The position numbers and the translations under genes are program-made. From Gimesia fumaroli (GTDB taxonomy: Bacteria; Planctomycetota; Planctomycetia; Planctomycetales; Planctomycetaceae), in contig NZ_CP037452.1 of NCBI RefSeq assembly GCF_007754425.1, forward strand, positions 2,951,164 through 3,015,163: a stretch of 64,000 nucleotides of DNA. Reading direction: 5' to 3'. The notes below the pieces were generated by a model. It saw only the letters and a program-made list of their open reading frames with translations, was not told the origin of the DNA and searched no databases. Position 1 is the stretch's first letter; each line of letters starts with the position of its first letter. This document shows positions 38,750-48,417 of the stretch, piece after piece.

Positions 38750-39060
38750 CCTACAGATTCTCCTCAGGTCAGAAAGAGATGCCAGTCTTTAAGCGCGTCT
38801 GTGAATAGAGACTGCGTTGATTGTAGCATAATCAGTCACTCAACAGACAGATTACTTTTGAAACAGAAAACCAACCTGGAGCGAGCAGAAAACAGAAAGA
38901 GTGTGACAGAGAATCACTTAGGGGTTACAATGTTGAATGATATTCCTCTACGCTGAAATTGAGAATAGACAAAAGCGGCTGGGTCGATTATATTTGCGAT
39001 TAAGTTTACGCCGTTTAAATAATAAGTCGATGAATGTACATTTCAAAGGGCTACCCCATA
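38750..39060. other. Divergent intergenic region
   Basis: About 310 AT-rich bases between the large propeller gene and the PSCyt1 gene. No clear promoter boxes, hairpins or RNA genes were recognised. Confidence 0.4.
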
Positions 39061-41547
39061 ATGGCACGGATCAGTTCCTTCAGAATCCAAGGGAAATTCC
39101 AGCAGCGGCTCTCTTATGGTGTGGGGCTGGCGATCGTTCTGGGTATCTCTGCTCTTGGATTTGCCGAAAATAACAACAAGGTAACTGTCGAGAAGCATGC
39201 AGAACCGGTTGTTGATTTCACGCAGCAGATTCAGCCTTTATTGGCCAAGCATTGCTATTCGTGTCATGGTCCTGATGTACAGGAGGGCGGATTGCGGCTG
39301 GATCAGAGCGAACAGGCCTTTCAGCAGTTGGAGTCAGAAGCGACCGCAATTGTGCCTCGGCATCCTGAGAAAAGTGAGCTGATCGCGCGGATCACGACCA
39401 AAGACGATGGTCTGCAGATGCCACCCGAGGGAGAACGTCTTTCCAGGGAACAGATCGACCTGCTGCAGAATTGGATTCAGCAGGGCGCAGAATGGAAAAA
39501 ACACTGGGCATTCCAGCCGCCTCAGAAAGTTACACCACCACAAACCAAAAACAGCAAGTGGGTCAAAACCCCGATCGATGCGTTTATTCTGGCGAAGCTG
39601 GAAGAAAAAGGGCTCTCCCCCGCTCCGTCAGCCGACCGGGTGACGTTGATTCGTCGGGCTTATTTCAATCTGACCGGCTTGCCTCCGGCACCCGAAGAAG
39701 TCGATCAATTTGTGAATGATCCTGCACCAGATGCCTACGAGAAACTGGTTGACCGTCTGTTGGCGTCTCCCCGTTATGGAGAGCGCTGGGCGCGTCATTG
39801 GCTGGACCTGGTCCGTTATGCCGATACCAACAGTTTCGAACGAGATGGCGTGAAACCCAACGCCTGGCGTTTTCGAGATTATGTGATCCGCTCGTTCAAT
39901 GAAGATAAGCCTTACAATCAGTTTATCAAAGAACAGCTGGCGGGTGACGAACTGGATCAGGTGACCAATGAAACCATTATTGCCACCGGCTATTATCGAC
40001 TGGGGCTCTGGGATGATGAACCCGCTGATCCGTTACTGGGCTTCTATAACGAACTGGATGATATTGTTTCCACGACGAGTCAGGTCTTTTTAGGGCTCAC
40101 CTTGAATTGTGCCCGCTGCCACGAGCATAAGATCGATCCGGTTCCCCATGAGGATTACTATCGTTTTCTGGCATTCTTTCATGGATTGAATTCTTATGGA
40201 ACCCGTGGTGATCAACTCTCTAATAACCAGACTGATATCACAGGCCCTGAGATTTCCGCTCAATATGCGAAATATGATGCACAACAAAATGAGCTGAAGC
40301 AGAAAATGCATCAGATCGAAGAGACCGGGATCAAAAAGATGTCGGGCGTGGATCAGAGGCGATCCGAAACACGCGAGCGCGGGAAGTTGCTCAAAGAGAA
40401 ACTGAAACAGCATCTGGAGCCGGAACAGTTTCAAACCTATCAGGGTTTGAAACGTGAGATGAAGGAGCTGGAAGCACAGAGGAAAAAACTGCCTCCGCGA
40501 AAAATGGCGTTGAGTGTCAGACACAGTTTAAAAGAGCCGCGTGAAACGTTTGTCTTGTTGCGTGGAAATCCGAATTCACGTGGCGAGAAAGTGGAACCCG
40601 GTTTTCCGGAACTGTTTGGTAAGACCAAACTGCAGGTCCCCGAACCTCGCAAAGATCAACCGACGTCAGGCAGACGACGTGCTCTGGCAGAATGGATCGC
40701 CAGCGGAGATAACATGCTGACTTCGCGCGTGATTGTGAACCGGGTCTGGCAGCATCATTTTGGTCGCGGCATTGTTCAATCTCCGAATAACTTCGGCCAG
40801 TTAGGCGTGCCTCCTACCCATCCGGAGCTACTGGACTGGCTGGCGCTGGAGTTTGTCAAGAGTGGCCAGTCGTTCAAGACACTTCATAAGTTGATTATGA
40901 TGTCGAATGCGTATCAGATGTCTGCACAGTATTCCGATCAAGCAGCAGCGATTGACCCGGCGAACGATCTGTTCTGGCGGTTTAATATGCGGCGTCTCAG
41001 TGCGGAGGAAGTGCGTGATTCGATCCTGGCAGTGAATGGCCGTTTGAATCTGAAAATGTATGGTCCCGGGTTTTATCCGGAGATTTCCAAAGAAGTCCTT
41101 CAGGGGCAATCCAAACCGGGGCATGGCTGGTTGAATTCTTCGGAAGAAGAACGGGCACGGCGCAGTATTTATATTTTTGTGAAACGTTCATTGATTACTC
41201 CCCTGCTCTCTAATTTTGACTTTGCCGATACGGACAGTACGTGTGCCGTCCGATTTGTAACCACACAACCCGCGCAGGCCCTGGGCATGGTGAATGGGGC
41301 TTTTGTGAATCGTCAGGCAGAATTGTTTGCTGACCGCATCATTGAAGAAACAGGGACAGCGCATCCTGAGTTTGTTGCCCGGGCGATTCGGTTAGCCTAT
41401 GGACGCGAAGCACAGACAGGAGAAGTGACCGATGGAGTGCGTTTGATTGATACTTTAATCAAACAACATTCACTCGACGAAAAACAGGCTTTGAACTATT
41501 TCTGCTTGACGATTTTGAACCGCAACGAATTCGTTTATCTGGATTAG
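39061..41547 (+). CDS. Planctomycete cytochrome-type protein (PSCyt1, DUF1549, DUF1553)
   Basis: From ATG 39061 the protein has 828 residues. A signal or anchor is near the start. Residues about 50-110 are the PSCyt1 heme domain with one CxxCH site (KHCYSCHGPDVQEGGLRLDQ). DUF1549 follows at about 160-365 (PIDAFILAKLEEKGLSPAPSADRVTLIRRAYFNLTGLPP is diagnostic, spanning positions 39570-39690). DUF1553 occupies about 520-790 (LAEWIASGDNMLTSRVIVNR, WQHHFGRGIV). A second CxxCH (ARCHEH region) lies in DUF1549. Such proteins are nearly always followed by a DUF1501 gene, as here, and are thought to serve electron transfer in polysaccharide or sulfated-sugar breakdown. Confidence 0.95.
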   Translation: MARISSFRIQGKFQQRLSYGVGLAIVLGISALGFAENNNKVTVEKHAEPVVDFTQQIQPLLAKHCYSCHGPDVQEGGLRLDQSEQAFQQLESEATAIVPRHPEKSELIARITTKDDGLQMPPEGERLSREQIDLLQNWIQQGAEWKKHWAFQPPQKVTPPQTKNSKWVKTPIDAFILAKLEEKGLSPAPSADRVTLIRRAYFNLTGLPPAPEEVDQFVNDPAPDAYEKLVDRLLASPRYGERWARHWLDLVRYADTNSFERDGVKPNAWRFRDYVIRSFNEDKPYNQFIKEQLAGDELDQVTNETIIATGYYRLGLWDDEPADPLLGFYNELDDIVSTTSQVFLGLTLNCARCHEHKIDPVPHEDYYRFLAFFHGLNSYGTRGDQLSNNQTDITGPEISAQYAKYDAQQNELKQKMHQIEETGIKKMSGVDQRRSETRERGKLLKEKLKQHLEPEQFQTYQGLKREMKELEAQRKKLPPRKMALSVRHSLKEPRETFVLLRGNPNSRGEKVEPGFPELFGKTKLQVPEPRKDQPTSGRRRALAEWIASGDNMLTSRVIVNRVWQHHFGRGIVQSPNNFGQLGVPPTHPELLDWLALEFVKSGQSFKTLHKLIMMSNAYQMSAQYSDQAAAIDPANDLFWRFNMRRLSAEEVRDSILAVNGRLNLKMYGPGFYPEISKEVLQGQSKPGHGWLNSSEEERARRSIYIFVKRSLITPLLSNFDFADTDSTCAVRFVTTQPAQALGMVNGAFVNRQAELFADRIIEETGTAHPEFVARAIRLAYGREAQTGEVTDGVRLIDTLIKQHSLDEKQALNYFCLTILNRNEFVYLD

Positions 41548-41604
41548 CGACTTTGGAAAGAATGAGTCTTGGCGATGGCGCCTGGAAATTGAAGAGGACC
41601 AGTT

Positions 41605-43104
41605 ATGGCTATGGAGCAGACAACCAATCATCAAGCAGGCAAATCAGCCGGACATGCACAGTTCTGTCGTCGTACTCGACGTGAGTTTCTGTGGGAAGCC
41701 GGTGGAGGATTTGCTTCGGTGGCATTGACGGGCATGATGTCGCAGGACGGTTTTCTCAATTCGCAAGCCGTTGCCGCCGATGGGGTCAGCCAGTTCCAGA
41801 ATCCCCTGGCACCCAAAGATCCCCATTTCAAGCCGAAAGCCAAGAGCGTCATTTTTCTGTTTATGTATGGTGGGCCGAGTCACGTTGATACCTTCGACTA
41901 CAAGCCGAAACTGTATGATTTGGACGGCAAAACGATTCCGGTCAAAACGAAAGGCCGCGGTGGCGAAAAGAACGAGGGTCGCGTTGTCGGCCCGAAATGG
42001 AAGTTCAAGCAGTATGGTCAATCGGGTCAATGGGTTTCGGACCTGTTCCCGCATCTGGCGACGTGTGCGGATGATCTTGCATTTTTGAAATCAATGACCG
42101 CCGATTCTCCCATTCATGGTTCGGCGATGCTGATGATGAATTCGGGACGCATTTTGAGCGGCTTTCCCAGTCTGGGGTCGTGGCTCAATTATGGTCTGGG
42201 AACCGAGAATGAAAATCTGCCCGGTTATGTGGTGATGCTCGATCCGACGGGGGGGCCGATCAGCGGGGCCAAGAACTGGTCGAGTGGATTTATGCCGGCG
42301 ACGTATCAGGGAACCACCATGCGCTCGGAGGGCGCGCCTCTGATTGATTTACGTCGACCAGAAGGGATGAGCAAAGCGGTACAGCGTGAGTTACTGGATG
42401 CATTAAAAGCAGCCAACGAGAAGCATCAGGCCACGCGAGCCGGCAACTCGGAGCTGGCGGCGCGGATCGCCAGCTACGAACTGGCGTTTAAAATGCAGAA
42501 GCATGCACCCGAAGCAGCCGACCTGGCGTCAGAAACGAAACAGACGCAGGAGTTATACGGGCTGAATAACCCTCGTACGGCTGATTTTGGCAGACGTTGT
42601 CTGTTGGCCCGTCGACTGGTTGAGCGCGGCGTGCGGTTTATTCAGTTGTATTCCGGCGGAAACCATAATGATGCCAACTGGGATGCTCACGGGGATCTGT
42701 TTAAAAATCATAGTTACCACGCCGGGAATACTGACCAGCCGATTGCCGCGTTGATTAAGGATCTCAAAGCACGTGGCTTATTTGATGAAACGATGGTCGT
42801 CTGGGGCGGTGAATTTGGTCGGCAGCCGACGGCGGAATACGCCAAGGGAACGGGCCGCGACCACAATTCGTACGGCTTTACGATGTGGACCGCCGGTGGT
42901 GGAGTGAAAGGCGGAACTTCAGTGGGGGCGACCGACGAGTTGGGCGCAGCGGCGGTCGAAAAACCGTTCCATGTGAAGCGATTGCACGCCACCATTCTGA
43001 ATCAGATGGGAATGGATCCGAATCGTTTGTCTTACTTCTATGGTGGACTGGATCAAAAGCTGGTGGGCGTCGAGCATACCGAGCCGATCCACGAAATTAT
43101 TTAA
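41605..43104 (+). CDS. DUF1501 protein (sulfatase-like fold, Tat signal)
   Basis: This 499-residue protein starts with a twin-arginine signal (TRREFLWEAGGGFASVALTGMM). The DUF1501 domain then covers almost the whole chain: KSVIFLFMYGGPSHVDTFDYKP, WVSDLFPHLATCADDLAFLKSM, IHGSAMLMMNSG and the final VWGGEFGRQPT with GRDHNSYGF. The fold is related to alkaline phosphatases and sulfatases, but the function is not proven. It lies 57 bases after the PSCyt1 gene and should be co-transcribed with it. Confidence 0.94.
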   Translation: MAMEQTTNHQAGKSAGHAQFCRRTRREFLWEAGGGFASVALTGMMSQDGFLNSQAVAADGVSQFQNPLAPKDPHFKPKAKSVIFLFMYGGPSHVDTFDYKPKLYDLDGKTIPVKTKGRGGEKNEGRVVGPKWKFKQYGQSGQWVSDLFPHLATCADDLAFLKSMTADSPIHGSAMLMMNSGRILSGFPSLGSWLNYGLGTENENLPGYVVMLDPTGGPISGAKNWSSGFMPATYQGTTMRSEGAPLIDLRRPEGMSKAVQRELLDALKAANEKHQATRAGNSELAARIASYELAFKMQKHAPEAADLASETKQTQELYGLNNPRTADFGRRCLLARRLVERGVRFIQLYSGGNHNDANWDAHGDLFKNHSYHAGNTDQPIAALIKDLKARGLFDETMVVWGGEFGRQPTAEYAKGTGRDHNSYGFTMWTAGGGVKGGTSVGATDELGAAAVEKPFHVKRLHATILNQMGMDPNRLSYFYGGLDQKLVGVEHTEPIHEII

Positions 43105-43118
43105 GCTTCGAAAACCAA

Positions 43119-44474
43119 TTAGTCGGCTGATTGACTGTCGGCGATTTTCTGTTTCATCTGCGCTACGATTTCAGGATGTTGATTGGCAATATTGTTTTGC
43201 TCTCCAATATCGGTATCGAGATTATACAGCTCGAATGGTTTTTGCGGACCGGTCTGGACTGCTTTCCATTTCCCGGACCGCAGGGCGACTTTCCCGCGGT
43301 ACTTCCAGAATAGTGTTTCGTGAGCCGTCTGCGGTTGCCCCAGTAGCGTGGGCAGGTAGGAAACTCCATCGATGTTTTGTGGCGCCTTGATGCCCGCCAG
43401 TTCACAGGCCGTTGGCAGAAAATCCCAGAAGGCGCTGATGTGATCGGAAGTAGAGCCCGCTTGAACTTTGCCGGGCCATTTCACGATCAGGGGAACGCGA
43501 ATGCCGCCTTCATAGAGATCCCGCTTATAGCCGCGCAGTGGGCCGTTGGAATTGAAAAAATCGACCTGATGCATGCCTTCCTGGTGCGGGCCATTATCTG
43601 ATGTGAAAAAGATGATCGTCTTGTGTTCGAGGTTCAATTCTTTTAAGAGTTTGACCATTTGTCCCAGGTCGCGATCGAGACGGGTGATCATGGCGGCGAA
43701 GCCTTTTTCGGGCGTGGGCCATTCGCGATCTGCGTATTCGCCGTATTCGGGTACTTCCATTCCGTCGCCGGTCGCCCGGCCCCCTTCATTGTTCGCATGC
43801 GGGATCGTGTAATGTGCCTGGAGGAAGAAACGATTCTTGGCGTTGTGTTTGATGAAGTTGAACGCTTCCTGAGTGAGCAGATCGTGCGAATAGGTTTCAC
43901 GCTCGATGGAGACGCGTTTCTGTGGTCCGACTTTATTGCCCGGCAGCGAAATTTCCTGTTCGTTGCTCCACAGAAATTCCGGATAAAAGTTGTGCGCGTT
44001 TCCCTGGTCCAGATAACCGAACCAGAAATCAAAGCCCTGCTTGCTGGGAACGCCCGTTGATTCTGGGGGGCCCAATGCCCATTTGCCGACTCCACCGGTC
44101 GCGTAGCCGGCTTCCTTTAAGAGTGACGTAACGGTGGTGGCATCTTCCGGGAAATAATATTGTTCATTCTGGCTGATCGGAGTATGTCCGGTATGCTGGC
44201 CCGTTAACAGAACCAGCCGGGAAGGACGACAGACCGTATGACCGGCATAGTGATTTGTGAATCGCATTCCCTGTTTGGCCAACTGATCGATGTTGGGAGT
44301 TTTGATGACGGTCTGTCCAAAGCAGCCGAGATCACCATAACCCAGATCGTCCGCCATGACGTAGATGATATTGGGAGGCTCTGCCGCCTGGCTCTGATTG
44401 AGCAACATGACGCTGAAGAACAGGCAGGCAATGCAGCGGACCAGAGTGCGAATTGAGCAGTCTAAGGAGTTCAT
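43119..44474 (-). CDS. Exported sulfatase (arylsulfatase A family)
   Basis: This 451-residue enzyme (from ATG 44474, with AGAGG upstream) has a signal peptide (LVRCIACLFFSVMLLNQSQAAE). The sulfatase signature follows: metal ligands in YVMADDLGYGDLGCFGQ and the formylglycine motif CRPSRLVLLTGQHTG, where Cys is the modified residue. FFTSDNGPHQEG and GGIRVPLIVKWPGKV come later. It would cleave sulfate esters, likely on algal polysaccharides. The alcohol-dehydrogenase-like gene lies 80 bases upstream on the same strand, and the DUF1501 gene converges from the other side. Confidence 0.95.
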   Translation of the reverse strand: MNSLDCSIRTLVRCIACLFFSVMLLNQSQAAEPPNIIYVMADDLGYGDLGCFGQTVIKTPNIDQLAKQGMRFTNHYAGHTVCRPSRLVLLTGQHTGHTPISQNEQYYFPEDATTVTSLLKEAGYATGGVGKWALGPPESTGVPSKQGFDFWFGYLDQGNAHNFYPEFLWSNEQEISLPGNKVGPQKRVSIERETYSHDLLTQEAFNFIKHNAKNRFFLQAHYTIPHANNEGGRATGDGMEVPEYGEYADREWPTPEKGFAAMITRLDRDLGQMVKLLKELNLEHKTIIFFTSDNGPHQEGMHQVDFFNSNGPLRGYKRDLYEGGIRVPLIVKWPGKVQAGSTSDHISAFWDFLPTACELAGIKAPQNIDGVSYLPTLLGQPQTAHETLFWKYRGKVALRSGKWKAVQTGPQKPFELYNLDTDIGEQNNIANQHPEIVAQMKQKIADSQSAD

Positions 44475-44554
44475 CAATAACCTCTGTTTTGATCGGGATG
44501 CGAAAATCGGGGAGTGTCTGTGCCCCGTTTTTTGCACCGGGGCGCTCTCTATCT

Positions 44555-45538
44555 TTAACGACCCAGAGAGGGAAATTCAACAATGACTTTAATCACGCCG
44601 TCTTTGCGATCGCGAAACAGTTCAAATACCTGCTGAATTTCTGCCAGGGGAAAACGATGTGTAATAATGGGAGTCACATCGATGCGTCCTTCGGAGAGCC
44701 ATTGCATGGCGAGCGGGAAATCGCGTTTGAAATCGGGATTGATGCTGGTGTTGACGGTGATGTTTTTAAAGAGCAGGTCGCGCCAACGGACCTGATCGAT
44801 GGTTTCAGGGGGGACGCCGAACACGAGAATGTTGCCAGCTTCGCGGCAGAGATCGATACAAAGATTGAGCTGTTGATCGGCGTGGCCGACGGCCTCGATC
44901 ACGATGTCGGGCAGTTCTCCGTTCAGGATTTCCCGCAGTGCGGTAACGGGATCTGTGTTCTGATTGCAGATCGTCGCGGTTGCCCCCATGCGGGGACTGA
45001 CCTGCAGGCGGGATTCCAGCAGGTCGATGCCGACAATCTGACGCGCGCCCATATTGCTGAGCGCGGCATTCATTAATTGTCCCATCGGCCCCTGCCCGAC
45101 GACGGCCACTGTTTTATCCAGCAGATTGGGCAGTTTCTTGAGAGCGAACAGCGCCGTTCCCAGAGGTTGTGCCATCAAAGCGTGTTCTTCCGGGATGTTG
45201 GTGGCGATGGGAATCGTGCGGAATTCGTCCAGCACAAAACGTTCGCTGAGTCCCTGCTGCATGACGGGAACGGCGAGAACCCGGTCCCCTGCTTTCCAGC
45301 GCTGTCCATTCGTTGCGGTGACGGTTCCGATCATTTCGTGTAAGGAGTGACCGATTTCAATTTCCCATTCATCTGTGCCATTGAAGTAGGGCAGGTCAGA
45401 GCCACACAGGCAGGTTGTTTCCGGCTGGAAGATGATTTGTCCAGAGCCTGGCTCCCGGCTTGAAGCCGGTGCGAGCTCGGGTTCGGGGACGTCAATAAGT
45501 TCAATTTTTCCTGGCGCGACAAGATGGCTTGTTAACAA
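44555..45538 (-). CDS. Zinc-type alcohol/polyol dehydrogenase-like protein
   Basis: This medium-chain dehydrogenase has 327 residues from TTG 45538. That start is preferred because AGGA lies eight bases before it, the domain begins there (LTSHLVAPGKIELIDVPEPE), and the longer frame to 45763 would overlap the divergent gene at 45710. Zinc-region motifs are TCLCGSDLPYF and IGHSLHEMIGTV. The NAD fold reads VAVVGQGPMGQLMNAALSNMGA. The structural-zinc cysteine cluster is missing. The substrate is unknown; a sugar or polyol fits its place before the sulfatase. Confidence 0.85.
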   Translation of the reverse strand: MLTSHLVAPGKIELIDVPEPELAPASSREPGSGQIIFQPETTCLCGSDLPYFNGTDEWEIEIGHSLHEMIGTVTATNGQRWKAGDRVLAVPVMQQGLSERFVLDEFRTIPIATNIPEEHALMAQPLGTALFALKKLPNLLDKTVAVVGQGPMGQLMNAALSNMGARQIVGIDLLESRLQVSPRMGATATICNQNTDPVTALREILNGELPDIVIEAVGHADQQLNLCIDLCREAGNILVFGVPPETIDQVRWRDLLFKNITVNTSINPDFKRDFPLAMQWLSEGRIDVTPIITHRFPLAEIQQVFELFRDRKDGVIKVIVEFPSLGR

Positions 45539-45623
45539 CGAACTGGTCCTGATATGAAGAGAGAGTGCTCCCCTGCTCCAGAAACAAAGAAGATTCTGGT
45601 GGGAATGAATTCGATTGGATATA

Positions 45624-45638
45624 GTATATAAAATATAC
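45624..45638. promoter_or_regulatory. Candidate operator between divergent dehydrogenase genes
   Basis: A perfect inverted repeat GTATAT-AAA-ATATAC sits between two divergent dehydrogenase genes. GntR-family regulators often bind similar GTATAC-type palindromes, but no regulator is encoded nearby. Such AT-rich symmetry can also arise by chance. Confidence 0.4.
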
Positions 45639-45709
45639 AAAAGAACTTGAAATGCAATGTAACGACGCAAGTCCGATTCGGCAAAGATCGAAATGGCAAG
45701 AGGAGATTC

Positions 45710-46747
45710 ATGATGAAGAAACAAATTTCTGTTGCTGTGCTGACAAATGAGACGGGAGCGCATTTAAGTGCCTACTTCTCTGCACTGAAGGAAATCGACG
45801 CCGTTAAGGAAGTGTTTCTCTCAGACCCCAGTCACCAGCAGCTGGAACTGGCCCGGCGGGAACTCGGCTCCAAGCTGAGTGAAGTCTATGACAAGCCTGA
45901 CGTGTTACTTCAAAATGAGCATCCTGACCTGGCTTTGATTACGATGGAAGCCCGACAGGCGCCACAAGCGATCAATCTGGCTTTGGAGCACGGCTGCCAT
46001 GTGTTGTCGGAAAAGCCTGCTTGTTTGAGTGTAGAGCAATTTGAGCCTTTAGTTCAAAAGGCTGAGAGCAAGCATTTGGATTTATCGCTGTCCCTTGCCA
46101 ATCGAACGAATCCGGAAATCCAGTTTGCGAAGTCATTGATCCATGCCGGAACGCTGGGAAAGATCTACGGCGTGGAAATGACTCTGCTGGCCGACCAGAC
46201 CCGGTTGACGAATCCTGCGTATCACAAAAGCTGGTATGCACAGAAAGATCATGCGGGAGGAGGATTTCTGTCGTGGTTAGGCATCCACTGGCTGGATCTG
46301 TCGATGTATATAACCGAATCTTCGATCACCGATGTTTCCGGGTTTACCGCATTAGTCGGCGATCAGCCGATTAGCGTGGAAGATGCTGCCGCCTTGTCTT
46401 TTCGATATGAAGCCGGTTTTTTAGGAACATTGACCGCTGGTTATTTTATGAATCGGGGATACCAGTCCCTGATCAAAATCTGGGGCAGCAAAGGCTGGTT
46501 GGAAATGGTTCCATTTGAGAAGCGTCATCTGGAATGGACGCTGAATCATAACGGAAAGAAATTTCGATTTGAAAAACCGGTTGAGCCTCGTGGGTACACG
46601 CCGGCGGTTCGCAAAGCCGTGCAGGCCGCTGCCGGAAACGGTGATCCGCTACTAACGAGCCGAGAGAGTTTGCGAATTATTCGCACGATTTATGCGTTTT
46701 ACGAGGCCGCAAAATCAGGCAGAGCTCAGAAGATCTCACAAGCTTAA
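45710..46747 (+). CDS. Gfo/Idh/MocA-family oxidoreductase
   Basis: This 345-residue protein (ATG 45710 after AGGAG) has the NAD-dependent Gfo/Idh/MocA layout. The N-terminal Rossmann half includes the motif HVLSEKPACLSVEQFEPLV with its conserved EKP. The C-terminal half includes GGGFLSWLGIHWLDLSMY. Members oxidise or epimerise sugars and inositols, and the substrate cannot be read here. It is divergent from the dehydrogenase-sulfatase pair, suggesting shared control. Confidence 0.88.
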   Translation: MMKKQISVAVLTNETGAHLSAYFSALKEIDAVKEVFLSDPSHQQLELARRELGSKLSEVYDKPDVLLQNEHPDLALITMEARQAPQAINLALEHGCHVLSEKPACLSVEQFEPLVQKAESKHLDLSLSLANRTNPEIQFAKSLIHAGTLGKIYGVEMTLLADQTRLTNPAYHKSWYAQKDHAGGGFLSWLGIHWLDLSMYITESSITDVSGFTALVGDQPISVEDAAALSFRYEAGFLGTLTAGYFMNRGYQSLIKIWGSKGWLEMVPFEKRHLEWTLNHNGKKFRFEKPVEPRGYTPAVRKAVQAAAGNGDPLLTSRESLRIIRTIYAFYEAAKSGRAQKISQA

Positions 46748-46759
46748 CCGAAATTGTGG

Positions 46760-47257
46760 TTAAATATATTCGTCGTCGTCTTTGAGATCTTTTTCTGTAA
46801 TGATGCGATGTCCCTGCTCGGTCAGGGTTTTGATTCCCAGATCAATATCGTCAACACATAAGGCAATCGCACCTCGACCATGTCTGCGATAAAGCAGCGG
46901 ATAAGTGTAGTCGATATTTACTTCTGCCTGTAGCAGCGAAAGACAAATCCGCATATAAGGTTGCGTGTCGTCAGGCAGTTCCACGCCAATCAGATCTTTT
47001 TCGAAAAACGTATATTCTGATAATTCAAAAAGTTCGCGTGCTCTCTCGTAATTGTCGAGAACGATGCGGCTCATAGCCACATCTACCGAGTCAACGGTAC
47101 TGAGGGCGATAATTCTGAGATCAAACTTTTCCAGCAGTTTGAGTAGTTGATGAAGATAACCGACCCGGTTTTCCATAAAAACACAGAATTGGCGCAGGCA
47201 GGGCCACTCTTTGCCTGGCTCACCTGTCGGGTAGGATGACTGACCATCAAAATCCAT
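46760..47257 (-). CDS. ACT-domain protein
   Basis: This 165-residue protein has two ACT-like units. The first ([39 protein letters not shown], spanning 47130-47200) has the ligand-binding turn NRVGYLHQL. The second covers roughly residues 100-155. There is no catalytic domain, so it is probably a small regulatory protein that senses an amino acid. The stop lies 12 bases from the stop of the convergent oxidoreductase. Confidence 0.85.
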   Translation of the reverse strand: MDFDGQSSYPTGEPGKEWPCLRQFCVFMENRVGYLHQLLKLLEKFDLRIIALSTVDSVDVAMSRIVLDNYERARELFELSEYTFFEKDLIGVELPDDTQPYMRICLSLLQAEVNIDYTYPLLYRRHGRGAIALCVDDIDLGIKTLTEQGHRIITEKDLKDDDEYI

Positions 47258-47573
47258 CTTTTTCTCTCCACGAAGTGATCACAACCAGATTGTCAGATGA
47301 CACAGCAGCATCAAACAGACCTGTGTGAGATGTTTGGCAAGAATCAAGCCATCATTGGCTTTTATCAAGTTCTTGTCTACAGGCAATTTAAGAAAAACTA
47401 TACTAATCGTCAATAAGAGGTGGATGTTCCAGGGGCCGAGTCAGCCATTTAATTGCGATTGAGGGGTTTTGCTCAAGAGAGGGAACGCTAAGTTACTTGT
47501 ATGACTGGCCTACGTCGCATACAACTTGAGCTGGTCATGATGAGAATATTGGTGTTTTTCCGGGAGCTGTGTT
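47258..47573. other. Divergent intergenic region
   Basis: About 315 bases between the ACT-domain and HAD genes. I see no clear promoter boxes, hairpin or RNA gene. Confidence 0.35.
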
Positions 47574-48179
47574 TTGATTCGCACATTTCTGTTTGATATG
47601 GGCAATGTTCTGGCTTTTTTTTCACACGAGAAAATGTGTGAACAGATGGGGCAGCTTTGTGATCGTACCGAGTCTGAAATCAGATCCCTGCTGATCGAAT
47701 CCGGCAAACAGTGGGAATATGAACGAGGTCAGCTGACCCCCGCCGAATTTCACCAGTGGTTTGAAGGAGCCGTCGGTCAATCCGTTGATTTCGAAGCTTT
47801 GGCGCTGGCCGGCTCTGATATTTTTGAACTGAATTCGTCCATCCTGCCTGTTTTAGATTCCTTAAAGGCGAGTGGGTTTCGTCTGGTTCTGCTATCAAAT
47901 ACCTGCGTGTCACACTTTGAGTTTATCTGGAACCGATATGACGTATTACAACGATTTGATGATCATGTGACGTCTTATGCAGCGGGTGCGATCAAACCGG
48001 AGCCTGCGATTTTTGAATCTGCTCTGCAAAAAATTCAGTGTGCGCCCGCAGAGGCATTTTATACAGACGATATTCCGGATTATGTCCGCGAGGCGCAAAA
48101 GCGGGGCATTCAGGGGGAAGTCTTTACAGATACGGAATCATTGATAGCGCAATTAGCTGGGCGTGGGATTCACATTTAA
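47574..48179 (+). CDS. HAD-superfamily hydrolase
   Basis: This 201-residue protein has the HAD motifs: FDMGNVLAFF with the nucleophile Asp, LLSNTC, the Lys of GAIKPEPAIF, and FYTDDIPDYV with the metal-binding acidic pair. It belongs to the HAD-IA type (phosphoglycolate phosphatase or epoxide-hydrolase-N-like). The start is a TTG at 47574 with GGGAG upstream. The substrate is unknown. Confidence 0.88.
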   Translation: MIRTFLFDMGNVLAFFSHEKMCEQMGQLCDRTESEIRSLLIESGKQWEYERGQLTPAEFHQWFEGAVGQSVDFEALALAGSDIFELNSSILPVLDSLKASGFRLVLLSNTCVSHFEFIWNRYDVLQRFDDHVTSYAAGAIKPEPAIFESALQKIQCAPAEAFYTDDIPDYVREAQKRGIQGEVFTDTESLIAQLAGRGIHI

Positions 48180-48417
48180 GGCGGCTTTACGTCCACAGCA
48201 TTCCGCCTCTCTGTATCTGGACTCAAACGCGGTGCTTTACACTTTGATCAGATCCCTTATCCAGACTGTCCGTTGTTGTATTTGCCTGGGTTCGTAGTGA
48301 ACACCTTTGGAACATTGTTTGCGGGAATATGACTGAATCTTTTGAGATGAATCCAAAAGAACCTGATTTTCAGGCATAAAATAAGAACTTACGTTCGTTT
48401 TATCTGTGGAAGGCGTT

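Noticed and set aside
45539-45763. Long N-terminal extension of the alcohol-dehydrogenase-like protein
   Set aside because: It overlaps the divergent oxidoreductase gene and its promoter region, and the domain starts at the TTG 45538 behind AGGA.
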